From Salipaludibacillus neizhouensis (GTDB taxonomy: Bacteria > Bacillota > Bacilli > Bacillales > Salisediminibacteriaceae), in the NCBI RefSeq assembly GCF_002886185.1, contig NZ_KZ614146.1, forward strand, positions 2,216,930-2,280,929: DNA of 64,000 nt. Reading direction: 5' to 3'. Each line of letters opens with the position of its first letter. Positions within the stretch are counted from its first letter, which is position 1. Of this stretch, positions 17,421 through 30,815 are shown piece by piece. The notes under the pieces were generated by a model. That model worked only from the letters and a program-made list of their open reading frames with translations. It was not told where the DNA came from and did not search any database. The translations under genes were made by a program, and so were the position numbers.

Positions 17421-19145
17421 ATGTCATTTGATGGCATTGTTACACGCGCAGTAACCGATGATTTAAAGGAAAAACTTGTTAGTGGAAGAATTGTTAAAAT
17501 TCAACAGCCGCATCCTACCGACTTAATTATAACGGTTAGGGCTAATCGAAGAAACCATTCGTTATTTATTTCAGTAAATCCATCTTTCGCACGCTTCCAT
17601 CTAACTTCTATAAAGCTTGAAAATCCCCAAGAGCCTCCTATGTTTGCAATGTTGCTTAGGAAACACCTTGAGGGAAGTATGTTAGAAAGTATTCAACAAG
17701 ATGGCTTAGAACGTATCATTACATTTTCATTTAAAGGTCGTAACGAACTCGGAGATGTATCCTATAAGAAATTAATTTTAGAATTAATGGGAAGACATAG
17801 TAATCTCATATTTCTGGATACAGAAAACAACAATATTTTAGATAGTATAAAACATGTACCACCATCCGTTTCCCAGTTTCGTACAGTACAACCTGGGCAA
17901 ATTTATATAGAACCTCCCCATCAGGATAAATTAAACCCATTAGAGATGGATGAGGATCTACTAAGAAAAAATTTGGATTTTAACCTTGGAAAAATGGATC
18001 AGCAGATTCAAAGTCAATTTAGTGGATTGTCGCCGCAAATCATTAAGGAAATTCTGTTCCAGGCAAAACTCACAAATAGAGATACACTCCCACCTAAATT
18101 CTTGGAAGTGCTGAAACCTGTAAAAGAACGCACTTATACGCCTTTTATGGTAACTAACGCCGATAAAGATGCTTTTTCTGTCATTCCATTAGAGCATCTG
18201 AAAGGAACGAAAGTTCATTTTGACAGCATTCACGAAATGCTTGACCGCTTTTTCGTCGATAAATCAGAACGGGATCGTGTGAAACAACGTGCGCACGATA
18301 TGGAACGATTTATAAGAAATGAATATCAAAAAAATAAAAAGAAAATTACCAAACTCGAAAAAACCTTGAACGACGCAGACAAAGCACAAAAACAACAGAA
18401 ATATGGAGAATTGCTTACTGCAAATATGCATTTAGTAAAACCAGGACAAACTGAAATAACTGTGGTTGATTATTATGACCCAGAACAAAATGAAATAACG
18501 ATTCCTTTGCATCCTCAAAGAACAGCATCTGTGAATGCACAACAGTTTTTCAAGAAATATCACAAGTTAAAAAACTCGATAGCCTTTGTCAAACCGCAAA
18601 TAAGACATGCCAAAGAAGAAATGGCATACTTAGATTCCTTGATTCAGCAGGTGGAAATCGCGACTACAAAGGATTTAGAAGATATTCGTGAAGAGTTGGA
18701 AGTTGGAGGGTATGTTAAAAAGAAAAAGAGTAAAAAGAAACAAAAAAAGAAAGATTCCAAACCTACTGTTGAAAAGTATCTTTCTTCAGAAGGGGTCGAA
18801 CTGTATGTTGGTAAAAACAACAAACAAAATGAGTATTTAACAAATCGCCTTGCCCATCAAGATGACACTTGGCTTCACACGAAAGACATTCCAGGTTCAC
18901 ACGTAATTATCCGAAGTCAGGAATTCGGAGATACGACATTAATGGAAGCAGCAAATCTTGCCGCTTATTTCAGTAAAAGCCGTATGTCAGGGCAAGTCCC
19001 AGTCGATTACACACTTATTCGTCATGTAAAAAAACCTAATGGGGCCAAGCCAGGATATGTAACCTATGATAAACAAACGACATTATTTGTTAATCCAGAT
19101 AATAATCTCGTACGAAAGCTAGCTGAAAATGCTAACAAAGGATAA
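17421..19145 (+). CDS. rqcH: Rqc2-type ribosome quality control protein RqcH (YloA, NFACT family)
   Basis: 574 residues: an NFACT-N domain (about 1-260, MSFDGIVTRAVTDDLKEKL, MFAMLLRKHLEG), a helical coiled-coil middle (280-435) with a very basic KKKKSKKKQKKK stretch near 435, and an NFACT-R domain (450-540, DDTWLHTKDIPGSHVIIRS). RqcH binds stalled 50S-peptidyl-tRNA complexes and adds alanine tails that mark nascent chains for degradation. Older annotations call it fibronectin-binding protein. GGGAGG precedes the ATG. It is one of only two plus-strand genes here and is convergent with bmrD. Confidence 0.95.
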   Translation: MSFDGIVTRAVTDDLKEKLVSGRIVKIQQPHPTDLIITVRANRRNHSLFISVNPSFARFHLTSIKLENPQEPPMFAMLLRKHLEGSMLESIQQDGLERIITFSFKGRNELGDVSYKKLILELMGRHSNLIFLDTENNNILDSIKHVPPSVSQFRTVQPGQIYIEPPHQDKLNPLEMDEDLLRKNLDFNLGKMDQQIQSQFSGLSPQIIKEILFQAKLTNRDTLPPKFLEVLKPVKERTYTPFMVTNADKDAFSVIPLEHLKGTKVHFDSIHEMLDRFFVDKSERDRVKQRAHDMERFIRNEYQKNKKKITKLEKTLNDADKAQKQQKYGELLTANMHLVKPGQTEITVVDYYDPEQNEITIPLHPQRTASVNAQQFFKKYHKLKNSIAFVKPQIRHAKEEMAYLDSLIQQVEIATTKDLEDIREELEVGGYVKKKKSKKKQKKKDSKPTVEKYLSSEGVELYVGKNNKQNEYLTNRLAHQDDTWLHTKDIPGSHVIIRSQEFGDTTLMEAANLAAYFSKSRMSGQVPVDYTLIRHVKKPNGAKPGYVTYDKQTTLFVNPDNNLVRKLAENANKG

Positions 19146-19146
19146 A

Positions 19147-19262
19147 AATGCGTAGTGTCTTTTATTAAATGCAACGTCAGCACTGCCACCCCCGAGTAGC
19201 ACCTATGTAGTTAGTGTAGGTGCTACTCTAAAGGAGGAGTTCTTCCTTGCTACGTGTGGCTT
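19147..19262. repeat. Dispersed repeat family A, diverged copy with AGCACCTA hairpin
   Basis: The block GCGTAGTGTCTTTTATTAAA, then GCCACC, an inner hairpin GAGTAGCACCTA (19194-19205) with TAGGTGCTACTC (19217-19228), AAAGGAGG, TTCCTTG and ACGTGTGGC matches the copy at 63753 in the same order. It lies immediately after rqcH. The 240-base rqcH-bmrD spacer is made of this repeat, a family B piece and a terminator. Confidence 0.7.
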
Positions 19263-19264
19263 GA

Positions 19265-19330
19265 AGCCGTTGCCCACAGTCCGACTAGAGCGGATTCGAG
19301 CCTTTCTGTTCGAAAGCATACAACAATTTC
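19265..19330. repeat. Dispersed repeat family B, copy 2
   Basis: GTTGCCCACAGTCCGACTAG continues as AGCGGATTCGAGCC, TTCTGTTCGAA and a CATACAACA block, sharing CTAGAGCGG-TTCGA-CC-TTCTGTTCGAA with 37462-37490. It abuts the family A copy on one side and the bmrD terminator on the other. Confidence 0.6.
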
Positions 19331-19384
19331 AAAAAAAGAGGCTGTTTCAAAAAGGTATTTTAACCTTTTGAAACAGCCTTTTAG
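19331..19384 (-). terminator. Terminator between bmrD and rqcH, probably bidirectional
   Basis: GGCTGTTTCAAAAAGG (19340-19355) pairs with CCTTTTGAAACAGCC (19364-19378). On the minus strand it is followed by a long T-run, just after the bmrD stop. On the plus strand TTTT follows, so it may also end rqcH. Confidence 0.88.
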
Positions 19385-19387
19385 CAT

Positions 19388-21238
19388 TTATCCAGCATCT
19401 AAAACTTTAAACTGCGATTTTACTAAGCCGTAATATTCCCCTTTTTGATCAATTAATTCCTGATGGTTGCCTTGCTCAAGAATATTTCCGTGTTCGAGAA
19501 CGATAATATTATCCGCTTCTCGAATTGTGGACAATCGGTGGGCTATCATAATAGCCGTGCGTCCGTGTAGCAGTTTTTTCAAAGCACGTTGAATAAGTTG
19601 CTCCGTTTCAGTATCTATCGAAGCAGTTGCCTCATCCAGGATAAGAATACGAGGATCAGCCAGCAGTGCTCTAGCGAATGAAATCAGCTGTCTTTCTCCA
19701 ACCGACAGGACATTCCCTCTTTCCTCAACTTCTGTTTCATACCCATTGTGAAGTTGTTGGATAAATTTATCGGCACCTACTGTTTTAGCAACTTCCATTA
19801 CCTCTTGGTCACTTGCATCTGGACGTCCAAAACGAATATTATCGAGGATCGTTCCTGAAAAAATAAACGTATCCTGCAAAACTATACTTACCTTTTCTCT
19901 TAAACTGTCCAAGCCAATATCACGTAAATCATTACCGTCTAATAGCACTCGACCGCTTGTCGGGTCATAAAACCGGCTTATTAAGTTAACGATGGTTGAT
20001 TTCCCGCTTCCAGTATGCCCAACGAGAGCAACAGTTTGCCCTTCTTTCATTTCCAAATTAATGTTATTAAGTGCCTTACGGTTCGCATCATAAGCGAATT
20101 CAACATCTTCAAACTTAATATTTCCTTTCACTTCTTTTAACTTTTTTGCATTGTTTTTTTCAGGAACGGATGGTTGCTCATCCAAAAATTCGAAAATTCT
20201 TTCAGACGAAGCCATACCGACCAAAAGCTGATTGTATACTTGCCCTAACCTTGAAATCGGTTCCCAAAACATCCCAATGTACAAAGAGAAAGCAAAAAAT
20301 TGACCAATGCTTAATGCATCTATTTGAATCAAATGAACACCGTACCAAAGTAAAACCCCTGTTCCAATTGCTCCACTCATTTCAACAAATGGTCGGAACA
20401 TTGCACTTTTTTGTGAAGCATTTCTCCACGCTTCATAGTTCTTTTCATTCATTTGATTAAAGAAACCAATATTTTCTTTTTCCTGTGTATACGACTGTGT
20501 AATTCTTATCCCTTGGATGCTTTCATTCAAGTGTGAATTAATCATTGACTGTTTAATTCTTACATCCTGCCATGATCTACGAATGTTTCGCCGCAGTTTT
20601 GTTGAAATAAAAAACATCAATGGTAAAACAATCATTATAGCTAATGTTAGCTCAGGGCTGATGAAAAACAGCATGACAATAATCCCAATTAACATAATGA
20701 TATCCATTAATAAATTAATAACACCGTTCGTAAACAAATCCTGCAGACTATTTACATCATTGGTTATCCTTACTAAGATCGAGCCCGCTGATCGTTGATC
20801 GAAAAACCGGTGTGATAATCGTTGGATATGGTTGAAAAGTCCTTTTCTTAAGTCGAAAATAACGAGTTGCCCCAGTTTATTCATATATTTGATCCGTATC
20901 GTATTCCCTATCCAGGAAACGACATAAAGTCCTGTGATCACCAACACCATAATAGCTAAGAAGTTCACATCTCCTGATTCAATAATATGGTCAAGAGCGT
21001 AACTACCAATTAAAAGCGGAGCTATTAATCTCACAGCTGTAGACAATAGCATACCAAGGATTGCCAGTGGTAAAATATCTTTTGAATAAGGTTTCATATA
21101 ACTTATTAGCCTTGTCATTTGTAACCAGTTAAATGGTTTTTCTATCGCTTGGTCCATTGAATAATGAAATCTCTTTAAAGTTCTTTTATCGGTGTTCTGT
21201 TGCTTATTATCTGAGGCTATTTTTTCTTCTTCTGTCAT
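19388..21238 (-). CDS. bmrD: Heterodimeric ABC exporter subunit, catalytic half (BmrD/YheH type)
   Basis: 616 residues from the ATG at 21238, chosen because GGAGG lies 8 bases upstream; the GTG at 21247 overlaps that site. Six membrane segments (about 50-340) precede a nucleotide-binding domain with GHTGSGKST (Walker A), a degenerate signature LSVGERQ, LILDEATASID (Walker B with the catalytic Glu) and an IAHRLS switch histidine. Together with the next gene this gives one intact and one degenerate ATP site, exactly as in B. subtilis BmrC/BmrD, a multidrug exporter also linked to sporulation timing. The orthology is inferred from these motifs, so the substrate is uncertain. Confidence 0.85.
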   Translation of the reverse strand: MTEEEKIASDNKQQNTDKRTLKRFHYSMDQAIEKPFNWLQMTRLISYMKPYSKDILPLAILGMLLSTAVRLIAPLLIGSYALDHIIESGDVNFLAIMVLVITGLYVVSWIGNTIRIKYMNKLGQLVIFDLRKGLFNHIQRLSHRFFDQRSAGSILVRITNDVNSLQDLFTNGVINLLMDIIMLIGIIVMLFFISPELTLAIMIVLPLMFFISTKLRRNIRRSWQDVRIKQSMINSHLNESIQGIRITQSYTQEKENIGFFNQMNEKNYEAWRNASQKSAMFRPFVEMSGAIGTGVLLWYGVHLIQIDALSIGQFFAFSLYIGMFWEPISRLGQVYNQLLVGMASSERIFEFLDEQPSVPEKNNAKKLKEVKGNIKFEDVEFAYDANRKALNNINLEMKEGQTVALVGHTGSGKSTIVNLISRFYDPTSGRVLLDGNDLRDIGLDSLREKVSIVLQDTFIFSGTILDNIRFGRPDASDQEVMEVAKTVGADKFIQQLHNGYETEVEERGNVLSVGERQLISFARALLADPRILILDEATASIDTETEQLIQRALKKLLHGRTAIMIAHRLSTIREADNIIVLEHGNILEQGNHQELIDQKGEYYGLVKSQFKVLDAG

Positions 21239-21250
21239 TGCTGTCACCTC

Positions 21251-23005
21251 CTATTTAGCTTCTTCCATAAATTGTTTTCGGTCCTGGAATTGGATATCAT
21301 AAATTCTACGGTAAATGCCGCACTCATTATTTAGAAGAGAATCGTGAGTTCCACGTTCAACGATTTTCCCTTCATCCAATACGAGAATTTCATCGGCATG
21401 CATCAACGAAGAAATTCGATGTGCAATAATAAAGGTTGTTCTTCCTTGCATGACTTCCCGAAATGCAGCTTGAATTTTCCCTTCCGTTTCCATATCTACT
21501 GCACTAGTAGCATCATCCAGAATAAGGATACTTGGATCAATACAAATTGCCCGTGCAATCGCAATCCTTTGCTTCTGGCCGCCCGATAGCCCACCACCAC
21601 GCTCTCCAAGTACCGAATCATATCCATCCGGTAGGTCCATGATAAATTCATGAGCATCTGCTCTTTTAGCAGCATCGATGATTTGATCGATTGTTGCACC
21701 AGGGGCTCCGTAAGATATATTGTCTTTCACTGAAGAGGAAAAAAGAAATGATTCTTGTAAAACAACGCCCGTATTTTTCCGGATTGTTTTCAATGTATAG
21801 TCCGTTATCGGTCGACCGTCAATTCTAATTTCGCCTCGATCTGGTTCATAGAAACGTGAGATTAATTGAGTAATAGAAGTCTTTCCTGAACCTGTCGCTC
21901 CGATGAGACCAATCGTTTTTCCTGGAGAAGCCTGAAAGGAAATATTGTCCAATGCTAGATCTTCGTCTTCATCATAACGATGACTCACATTTTCAAAAAC
22001 AACATGACCGTCTAATCTATTCGCCTCGACAGCATTAGGCTTATCAAAAATATCTTCCTTTTCATCGAGGACTTGTAACAGTCGTTCGCCTGAAGCTTTC
22101 GATTGTGAAAAAGTGTTGATAATAAATCCTAAATTCATTAACGGGTTAATAATAAACCAAATTAAACTAAAAAATGCTATTAGTACCCCTGGCTGGATAG
22201 TATCATTAATGACTAACCATCCACCGTAACCTAAAAGAACAACGACACATATATGACCAATTAATTCCATTAAAGGGAAATATCGTGCCCAGATGTTGGA
22301 GGTATGAATAAACTTATCTCTATAATCCGTATTTTTAGCGTCGAATCTGCCCATTTCAAAGCTTTCTTTAGACAAAGATTTAACGGTTGTCATCCCACTA
22401 ATATTCTCCTGTGCTTTCGTTGTCATGTCTGCTAAAGATTTACGAATACTCGTAAAAGCTGGATGAACTTTTTTATCGAATTGATATACTGTAACAACCA
22501 AGAACGGTAATGCACCAAGTGTCACAAATGCTAATGAAGGACTGTAATAGAACATGATTCCTAAACTTAGTCCAATCAGCATGACTAAGTTAGTCAACTG
22601 CGCAAAACCAAAGGATAAAAAGAAACGAAACCCTTCGACGTCTGCTGTTAATCGAGACATAAGGTCTCCTGTTCTTGCATTGTCATAGTACCTGAATGGC
22701 AAGAACTGTAATTTTCGGTAAAGTGCATTACGTAGCTCATATACAGATTGAATACCGAACAAATCCCCTAAGTATTGATGAAAATAAATGGCGACTCCTT
22801 TTAATAACGTAATCACAAAAAAACCTAGAGCCACATATGGTACCCATTGAAAATTTCCGTCAATCACTATATAGTCAATCGTGAATTGCAGAATGATCGG
22901 ATATACCACTGTAAAAACTGTTGAAACTAATAAGAAAATAATGGACAGGAAAAAATATCGTTTATAAGGCCAATAAAACTCTTTTAAACGTTTAAATGTG
23001 TCCAT
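21251..23005 (-). CDS. bmrC: Heterodimeric ABC exporter subunit, degenerate half (BmrC/YheI type)
   Basis: 584 residues: six membrane spans (about 15-300), then an ATPase domain with GATGSGKTS, a canonical signature LSGGQKQRIAIARA and a Walker B LILDDATSAVD, in which Asp replaces the catalytic Glu. This Asp substitution with a normal signature is the hallmark of the BmrC-type partner. It is first in a two-gene operon, 12 bases before bmrD. AGGAGGTG precedes the ATG. B. subtilis controls this pair with a translated leader (bmrB); I could not identify an equivalent upstream. Confidence 0.86.
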   Translation of the reverse strand: MDTFKRLKEFYWPYKRYFFLSIIFLLVSTVFTVVYPIILQFTIDYIVIDGNFQWVPYVALGFFVITLLKGVAIYFHQYLGDLFGIQSVYELRNALYRKLQFLPFRYYDNARTGDLMSRLTADVEGFRFFLSFGFAQLTNLVMLIGLSLGIMFYYSPSLAFVTLGALPFLVVTVYQFDKKVHPAFTSIRKSLADMTTKAQENISGMTTVKSLSKESFEMGRFDAKNTDYRDKFIHTSNIWARYFPLMELIGHICVVVLLGYGGWLVINDTIQPGVLIAFFSLIWFIINPLMNLGFIINTFSQSKASGERLLQVLDEKEDIFDKPNAVEANRLDGHVVFENVSHRYDEDEDLALDNISFQASPGKTIGLIGATGSGKTSITQLISRFYEPDRGEIRIDGRPITDYTLKTIRKNTGVVLQESFLFSSSVKDNISYGAPGATIDQIIDAAKRADAHEFIMDLPDGYDSVLGERGGGLSGGQKQRIAIARAICIDPSILILDDATSAVDMETEGKIQAAFREVMQGRTTFIIAHRISSLMHADEILVLDEGKIVERGTHDSLLNNECGIYRRIYDIQFQDRKQFMEEAK

Positions 23006-23371
23006 CTCTACACCTCCTTCAAACCTGAACTGAATATGAGTAATACGTCATTAACACAAAATATTCTCATACAACTCAGATAACTCGATTTTGAATTTAT
23101 CACAATAGCTCTAATATATCGGTTTCCGAAATAAATATCTATAGTCTTTTCTTCGCATATAAGAGCAAATAGCCTTGATAAGATGCCATTTTCTAGTGAT
23201 ATAGAGCATTTCTTTACAATTACAGCTATTTCCGTAACTTTTTGTAATCGCTTAAACTATTGGGTTAAAAAGGTTAGTCACACTTCTCCTTATTACTAGC
23301 GGATTATCCACGGTAATTGAAGGGAAGTTCTTCAAAATAATACAGATTTGATAAAATTCAACAAATAAATA
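23006..23371. other. Intergenic stretch upstream of bmrC with no recognised gene
   Basis: About 365 bases of AT-rich DNA between the pyr terminator and bmrC. No open frame with a credible ribosome site, no tRNA and no strong hairpin was seen. It should contain the bmrCD promoter and any leader control. Confidence 0.5.
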
Positions 23372-23410
23372 AGGATATGCCAAAAGTCCAAAGACGTTTT
23401 GGCATATCCT
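23372..23410 (-). terminator. Terminator of the pyr operon
   Basis: AGGATATGCCAAAA (23372-23385) pairs perfectly over 14 bp with TTTTGGCATATCCT (23397-23410). On the minus strand it is followed by TTATTTATTTG, about 80 bases after the pyrE stop. Confidence 0.88.
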
Positions 23411-23488
23411 CTATTTATATAATAGTTCCTGTAAAAAGATTCCTGAAGAATCAATGAGACGCCACAGAATGTTAATTCTATTAATGAA

Positions 23489-24118
23489 TTATTTTGATGA
23501 CCAAGTTTTCGGGTTTTTCTGCCATTCCTGTAACAAATAAAGATCTTTCTCTGTAATCATGTTATTTTCAGCCGCTACATCAATTAGTGTTGAGTAAGTT
23601 GTAAGTGATTTTAACGGGTAGCCAGCTTCTTGTTCAGCTGCTTTTGCTGCTGCTAATTCATAGGTAAATATTGAGCAGATACCTAGAATTGATCCACCTG
23701 CCTCTTTTACTGACTCTGCCGCTTCAATGGAAGAACCACCTGTCGAGATGAGATCTTCAATCACGAGCACTTTTTTCCCAGTTTCTAGTTTTCCTTCAAT
23801 TCGATTCTGTTTACCGTGTCCTTTCGAAGAGGAGCGTACATAAATCATTGGGATCCCTAAGTGATCAGCAATCCAAGCTGCATGTGGTATTCCTGCAGTA
23901 GCTGTGCCGGCAACGACCTCAACCTCGGAGAAATGTTCTTTTATGTAGGAAGTGAATATTTCAATCACTGTCTTTCTTTCCTCCGGAGAAGACATGATTA
24001 AGCGATTATCGCAGTAAATAGGCGATTTCATTCCTGAGCTCCATGTATATGGGTTTTCTGGATTCAAAGATACTGCTTTGATAGACAATAAAATTTTTGC
24101 GATTTCTTTTTCTCTCAT
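23489..24118 (-). CDS. pyrE: Orotate phosphoribosyltransferase
   Basis: 209 residues. PyrE joins orotate and PRPP to make OMP. The PRPP-binding motif VLVIEDLISTGGSS and the N-terminal AVSLNPENPYTWSSGMKSPIYCDNR block identify it. A GGAG site inside the pyrF 3' end lies 10 bases before the ATG. It is the last gene of the operon; a strong terminator follows. Confidence 0.97.
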   Translation of the reverse strand: MREKEIAKILLSIKAVSLNPENPYTWSSGMKSPIYCDNRLIMSSPEERKTVIEIFTSYIKEHFSEVEVVAGTATAGIPHAAWIADHLGIPMIYVRSSSKGHGKQNRIEGKLETGKKVLVIEDLISTGGSSIEAAESVKEAGGSILGICSIFTYELAAAKAAEQEAGYPLKSLTTYSTLIDVAAENNMITEKDLYLLQEWQKNPKTWSSK

Positions 24119-24121
24119 AGC

Positions 24122-26512
<2,391 letters not shown>

Positions 26513-26516
<4 letters not shown>

Positions 26517-29500
26517 ACAAGCACTTCCTTTGAGTGTGCTCTTGTTTGACCCATTGCCTCCGCAGAAAATGTAAATAACTCCATCACTTTAAGTAATGCT
26601 TCAGCAGTATCCATTGATGTCATACAAACAATTCCATGTTCTACAGCCTCTCGACGAATACGGAAACCATCTCGTGCCGGCTGCTTTCCTTTTGTTAGAG
26701 TGTTGATGATAAATTGTGCTTTACCTTCTTTGATAACGTCTAACATATCTGGTGACTCCCCACCGAGTTTCGACACAACCGTAACTGGGATACCATCTTC
26801 TCTAATACGTTCAGCCGTACCTTCAGTAGCTAATAAGTTATAACCGATTTGATGGAAACGATGTGCAAGTTCCATGGCATCTTCTTTATCCTTGTCCGCT
26901 AAGGTAAACAAGACCGAACCATAGGATGGGATCTTCATGCCTGACGCAATTAATCCTTTGTAGAGAGCTTTCTCTAATGAGTAGTCTCGACCCATGACTT
27001 CCCCAGTAGATTTCATTTCCGGTCCTAGCGTAATATCTACACTTCTTAGTTTCGCAAATGAAAAGACAGGGACCTTGACAGAAACAAGTTTTGGCTCCGG
27101 AAGACATCCGGTTTCAAATCCTTGCTCCTTTAACGATTGACCAAGAATTGCTTTTGTCGCGATATTTGCCATGTTTACTTCTGTTATCTTACTCAAAAAC
27201 GGTACTGTTCTGCTCGACCTTGGATTTACTTCAATTACGTAAACTTCATCTTGATGAATAACAAATTGAATATTCATCAATCCTTTTATTTGAAAGCCTT
27301 TTGCCAATCTAATTGTATAATCAATAATTTGTTTCTTTAGTTTATCTGAAATGTTTTGAGTTGGATAGACTGCAATACTGTCTCCGGAATGGACACCTGC
27401 TCGTTCAATATGCTCCATTACCCCGGGAATCAGGACTGTTTCGCCGTCAGAAATCGCATCTACCTCAATTTCTTTACCGGTCAAATACCGGTCAATTAAT
27501 ACTGGATGCTTTTCATTCACCTTTACAGCCCGCTCCATGTAGCGAAGAAGGTCATGTTCGTTATAAACGATTTCCATCGCACGACCGCCCAATACATAAG
27601 ATGGTCTCACTAATACCGGAAAACCGATTCTTTTTGCAATAACCAAAGCACCATCTACAGACGTTGCTGTCTTCCCAAGAGGTTGCGGGATATCCAAGGT
27701 AAGTAATTTTTGCTCGAATTTATCACGATCCTCGGCAGCATCCATGTTTTCCAAGGAAGTTCCTAAGATCTTTACACCTCTTGCTTGTAAATCATCTGCC
27801 AAATTCAATGCTGTCTGTCCGCCGAATTGCACGATGACTCCTTCAGGTTTTTCATGATTAACTACATGCATAACATCTTCCACAGTTAAAGGTTCAAAAT
27901 AAAGCTTATCGGAGATTTCAAAATCAGTAGATACAGTCTCCGGATTGTTATTAATAATAATTGCTTCGTATCCTGACTCTTGGATCGCTTTTACGGTATG
28001 GACCGTTGCATAGTCAAATTCGATTCCTTGGCCGATTCTAATCGGTCCCGATCCTAACACTAGGATAGACGGAGTTGACGTGATGATTGATTCCTGTTCG
28101 TCTTCGTACGTACCATAGTAATAAGGAGTTTCTGAAGCAAACTCGGCTGCGCACGTATCGACCATCTTGAAAACTGGAGTAATTTCTTTTTCAACAAGAA
28201 ACTTTTCAACTTCTGCAATCGTCGTTTCACATAAGTCAGCCACTGTTTCATTTGAAAAACCTAGTCTTTTCGCTTTATAAACGACATCTTCCTCTAGACC
28301 ACTTGTTTGTAAAGCTGTTTCGTGCTCAATAATTTTTGCAATATGAAACAAAAAGTAGAAATCTATTTTCGTTAATTCGTGAATTTCTTCCATTGTTAAG
28401 CCAATACGGAACGCTTCTGCGACGTAAAGAATTCGTTCGTCATCTGCTTTGTGTATTCGCAGCTCAATCTCTTCACGGGTTAATGTATCTCTTTTTCGAT
28501 GATACAGGTGTGTTAAATCCACTTCTGTCGAGCGAATCGCCTTTAATAACGATTCAGGAAAAGTTCTTCCGATCGCCATGACTTCCCCCGTAGCTTTCAT
28601 CTGTGTTCCGAGGGTACGATTAGCCGAATCAAATTTGTCGAAAGGCCATCGTGGAATTTTCGTAACAATATAATCCAATGCCGGCTCAAAACTTGCATAC
28701 GTTGTTTTCGTAATCGGATTAATACATTCGTCCAGCTGATATCCTACAGCAATTTTTGCTGATAATTTTGCAATTGGATATCCTGTTGCTTTAGAAGCTA
28801 ATGCCGAAGAACGACTGACTCTTGGATTTACCTCGATAATATAATACTGTTCACTGTATGGATCCATTGCACACTGAACGTTACATCCGCCTTCGATTCC
28901 TAAGGCTCTGATAATTTTTAACGAGGAATTTCTTAGAATTTGGTACTCCCGGTCTGTTAACGTCTGACTAGGCGCAACTACGATTGAATCACCTGTGTGA
29001 ATGCCTACAGGATCGACATTTTCCATGTTACATACAACAATCGCCTGGTCTTTTTTATCGCGCATGACTTCATATTCAACTTCCTTGTAACCGGCAATAC
29101 TTCTTTCAATTAAACATTGGTGAACCGGGCTGCTATGCAGTCCACTTGCGACAATTTCAACTAGATCGTCATGATCATACACAAGCCCTCCGCCTGTGCC
29201 ACCTAGAGTGTAAGCTGGACGTACGATGATAGGATAACCAATGCGGTTTACGAAAGCTTCCGCTTCTTCTATAGAATGAATAATATCGCTGTCGGGAACT
29301 GGTTCATTTATTTGGTTCATGAGTGTTCGGAATTCTTCTCGGTCTTCCGCTTTTTTAATCGCTTCTAAGCTAGTTCCTAAAAGCTCAACCTTATACTCTT
29401 CCAAAATGCCGCTCTCCGATAATTCCACCGCTAAATTCAATCCTGTTTGTCCACCAAGAGTTGCGAGTACCCCATCAGGTCGTTCTTGTCGAATAATTCT

Positions 29501-29725
29501 ACTAACAAACTCTTTCGTTAACGGTTCAATGTACACACGGTCTGCTGTTGTTTCATCTGTCATAATTGTTGCTGGATTCGAGTTAATTAGTATGACTTCA
29601 TAGCCTTCTTCCATCAATGTCTGGCAAGCTTGTGTTCCAGCATAATCAAACTCAGCAGCCTGACCAATTACTATTGGACCAGATCCTATTACGAGAATCT
29701 TATGAATGTCTTGTCGTTTAGGCAT
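26513..29725 (-). CDS. pyrAB: Carbamoyl-phosphate synthase large subunit, pyrimidine-specific
   Basis: 1070 residues with the two homologous ATP-grasp halves expected of CarB. The first starts [20 protein letters not shown] and the second [19 protein letters not shown] (about 550). A C-terminal MGS-like allosteric domain (about 935 on) follows. It makes carbamoyl phosphate from ammonia supplied by PyrAA, bicarbonate and 2 ATP. GGGGGAAG precedes the ATG, and it overlaps carA by 8 bases. Confidence 0.98.
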
Positions 29726-30815
29726 GTGTCTTCCCCCTTAATTCCTCTTGATTCGTTTCAACAAGTTGTTTGAACTCCTTGAATAAACCTTTTGCATCTT
29801 CCGGTCCTGGTGAAGCCTCCGGGTGGTATTGAACACTAAAAACCGGTAATTCCTTATGACGAACTCCTTCAACAGAAGAATCGTTCACGTTAATATGAGT
29901 AATTTCCAAGTCAGTATTTTGTAAAGATTCTTCGTTGACAGTATATCCATGATTTTGTGAGGTCATCGCTATGTGACCTGTTCGGAGATCTTTCACCGGA
30001 TGGTTGCTGCCACGATGGCCAAAATTCATTTTAGTCGTTACTGCTCCACAAGCTAAGGCGATCAATTGATGACCTAGACAGATTCCAAACATCGGAATCT
30101 TCCCTATTAAGCCTTTCACTGTTTCAATCGCTTCTGGGACATCTGTCGGGTTTCCTGGGCCATTACTTAGAACAATCCCGTCAGGTTGTAATGCCAATAC
30201 CTCTTTGGTTGTCATGGAATAAGGCACAACGAGAACTTCGTATCCTTCTGAAACAAGGTCTTTTACGATTCCTTTTTTTACACCATAATCAATCAAGACA
30301 ATTCTCTCTTTAGGTCCTGGATTCATATAACGACTTTTCGTGGAAACACGAGATACCTGATCTGTCGCTAAATGCATATCCTTTAACTCAGCCACAACTT
30401 GCTCGACATCTGCATCCATCGAACAAAGACGACCTTTTAATGTACCTGAATTCCGAATCATGCGAGTCAGTTTTCTCGTATCGATACCTTGAACTCCCGG
30501 GATATCTTCATTCATTAACCAGTCATTTATCGAGAGCTGAGATCGAAAGTGACTAGGATACTCTGTTGCTTCTCTAACAATTAGACCATTAATACTCGGT
30601 TTCACACTTTCAAAATCATTGCGATTTATGCCATAGTTTCCGATCAGTGGATAAGTCATCGTTACAATTTGTCCACAATACGAAGGGTCAGAAAGAATTT
30701 CCTGATAACCAGTCATTCCTGTATTAAATACAACTTCTCCATTTTTTTCTTGCTCACTTCCAATTGCTTCTCCTACAAATGTTTCGCCGTTTTCAAGAAT
30801 AAGTTGTCGTTTCAT
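29718..30815 (-). CDS. pyrAA: Carbamoyl-phosphate synthase small subunit, pyrimidine-specific
   Basis: A 365-residue glutamine amidotransferase subunit. The N-terminal CPSase small-chain domain ([17 protein letters not shown]) is followed by a class I GATase domain with the nucleophile in [12 protein letters not shown] and the His/Glu pair in [13 protein letters not shown]. It supplies ammonia to PyrAB. The ATG overlaps the pyrC stop. Confidence 0.97.
   Translation of the reverse strand: MKRQLILENGETFVGEAIGSEQEKNGEVVFNTGMTGYQEILSDPSYCGQIVTMTYPLIGNYGINRNDFESVKPSINGLIVREATEYPSHFRSQLSINDWLMNEDIPGVQGIDTRKLTRMIRNSGTLKGRLCSMDADVEQVVAELKDMHLATDQVSRVSTKSRYMNPGPKERIVLIDYGVKKGIVKDLVSEGYEVLVVPYSMTTKEVLALQPDGIVLSNGPGNPTDVPEAIETVKGLIGKIPMFGICLGHQLIALACGAVTTKMNFGHRGSNHPVKDLRTGHIAMTSQNHGYTVNEESLQNTDLEITHINVNDSSVEGVRHKELPVFSVQYHPEASPGPEDAKGLFKEFKQLVETNQEELRGKTHA

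Noticed and set aside
23006-23371. A bmrB-like leader peptide and attenuator upstream of bmrC
   Set aside because: A 9-codon GTG frame exists but its ribosome site is too close, and no following terminator/antiterminator pair was found.
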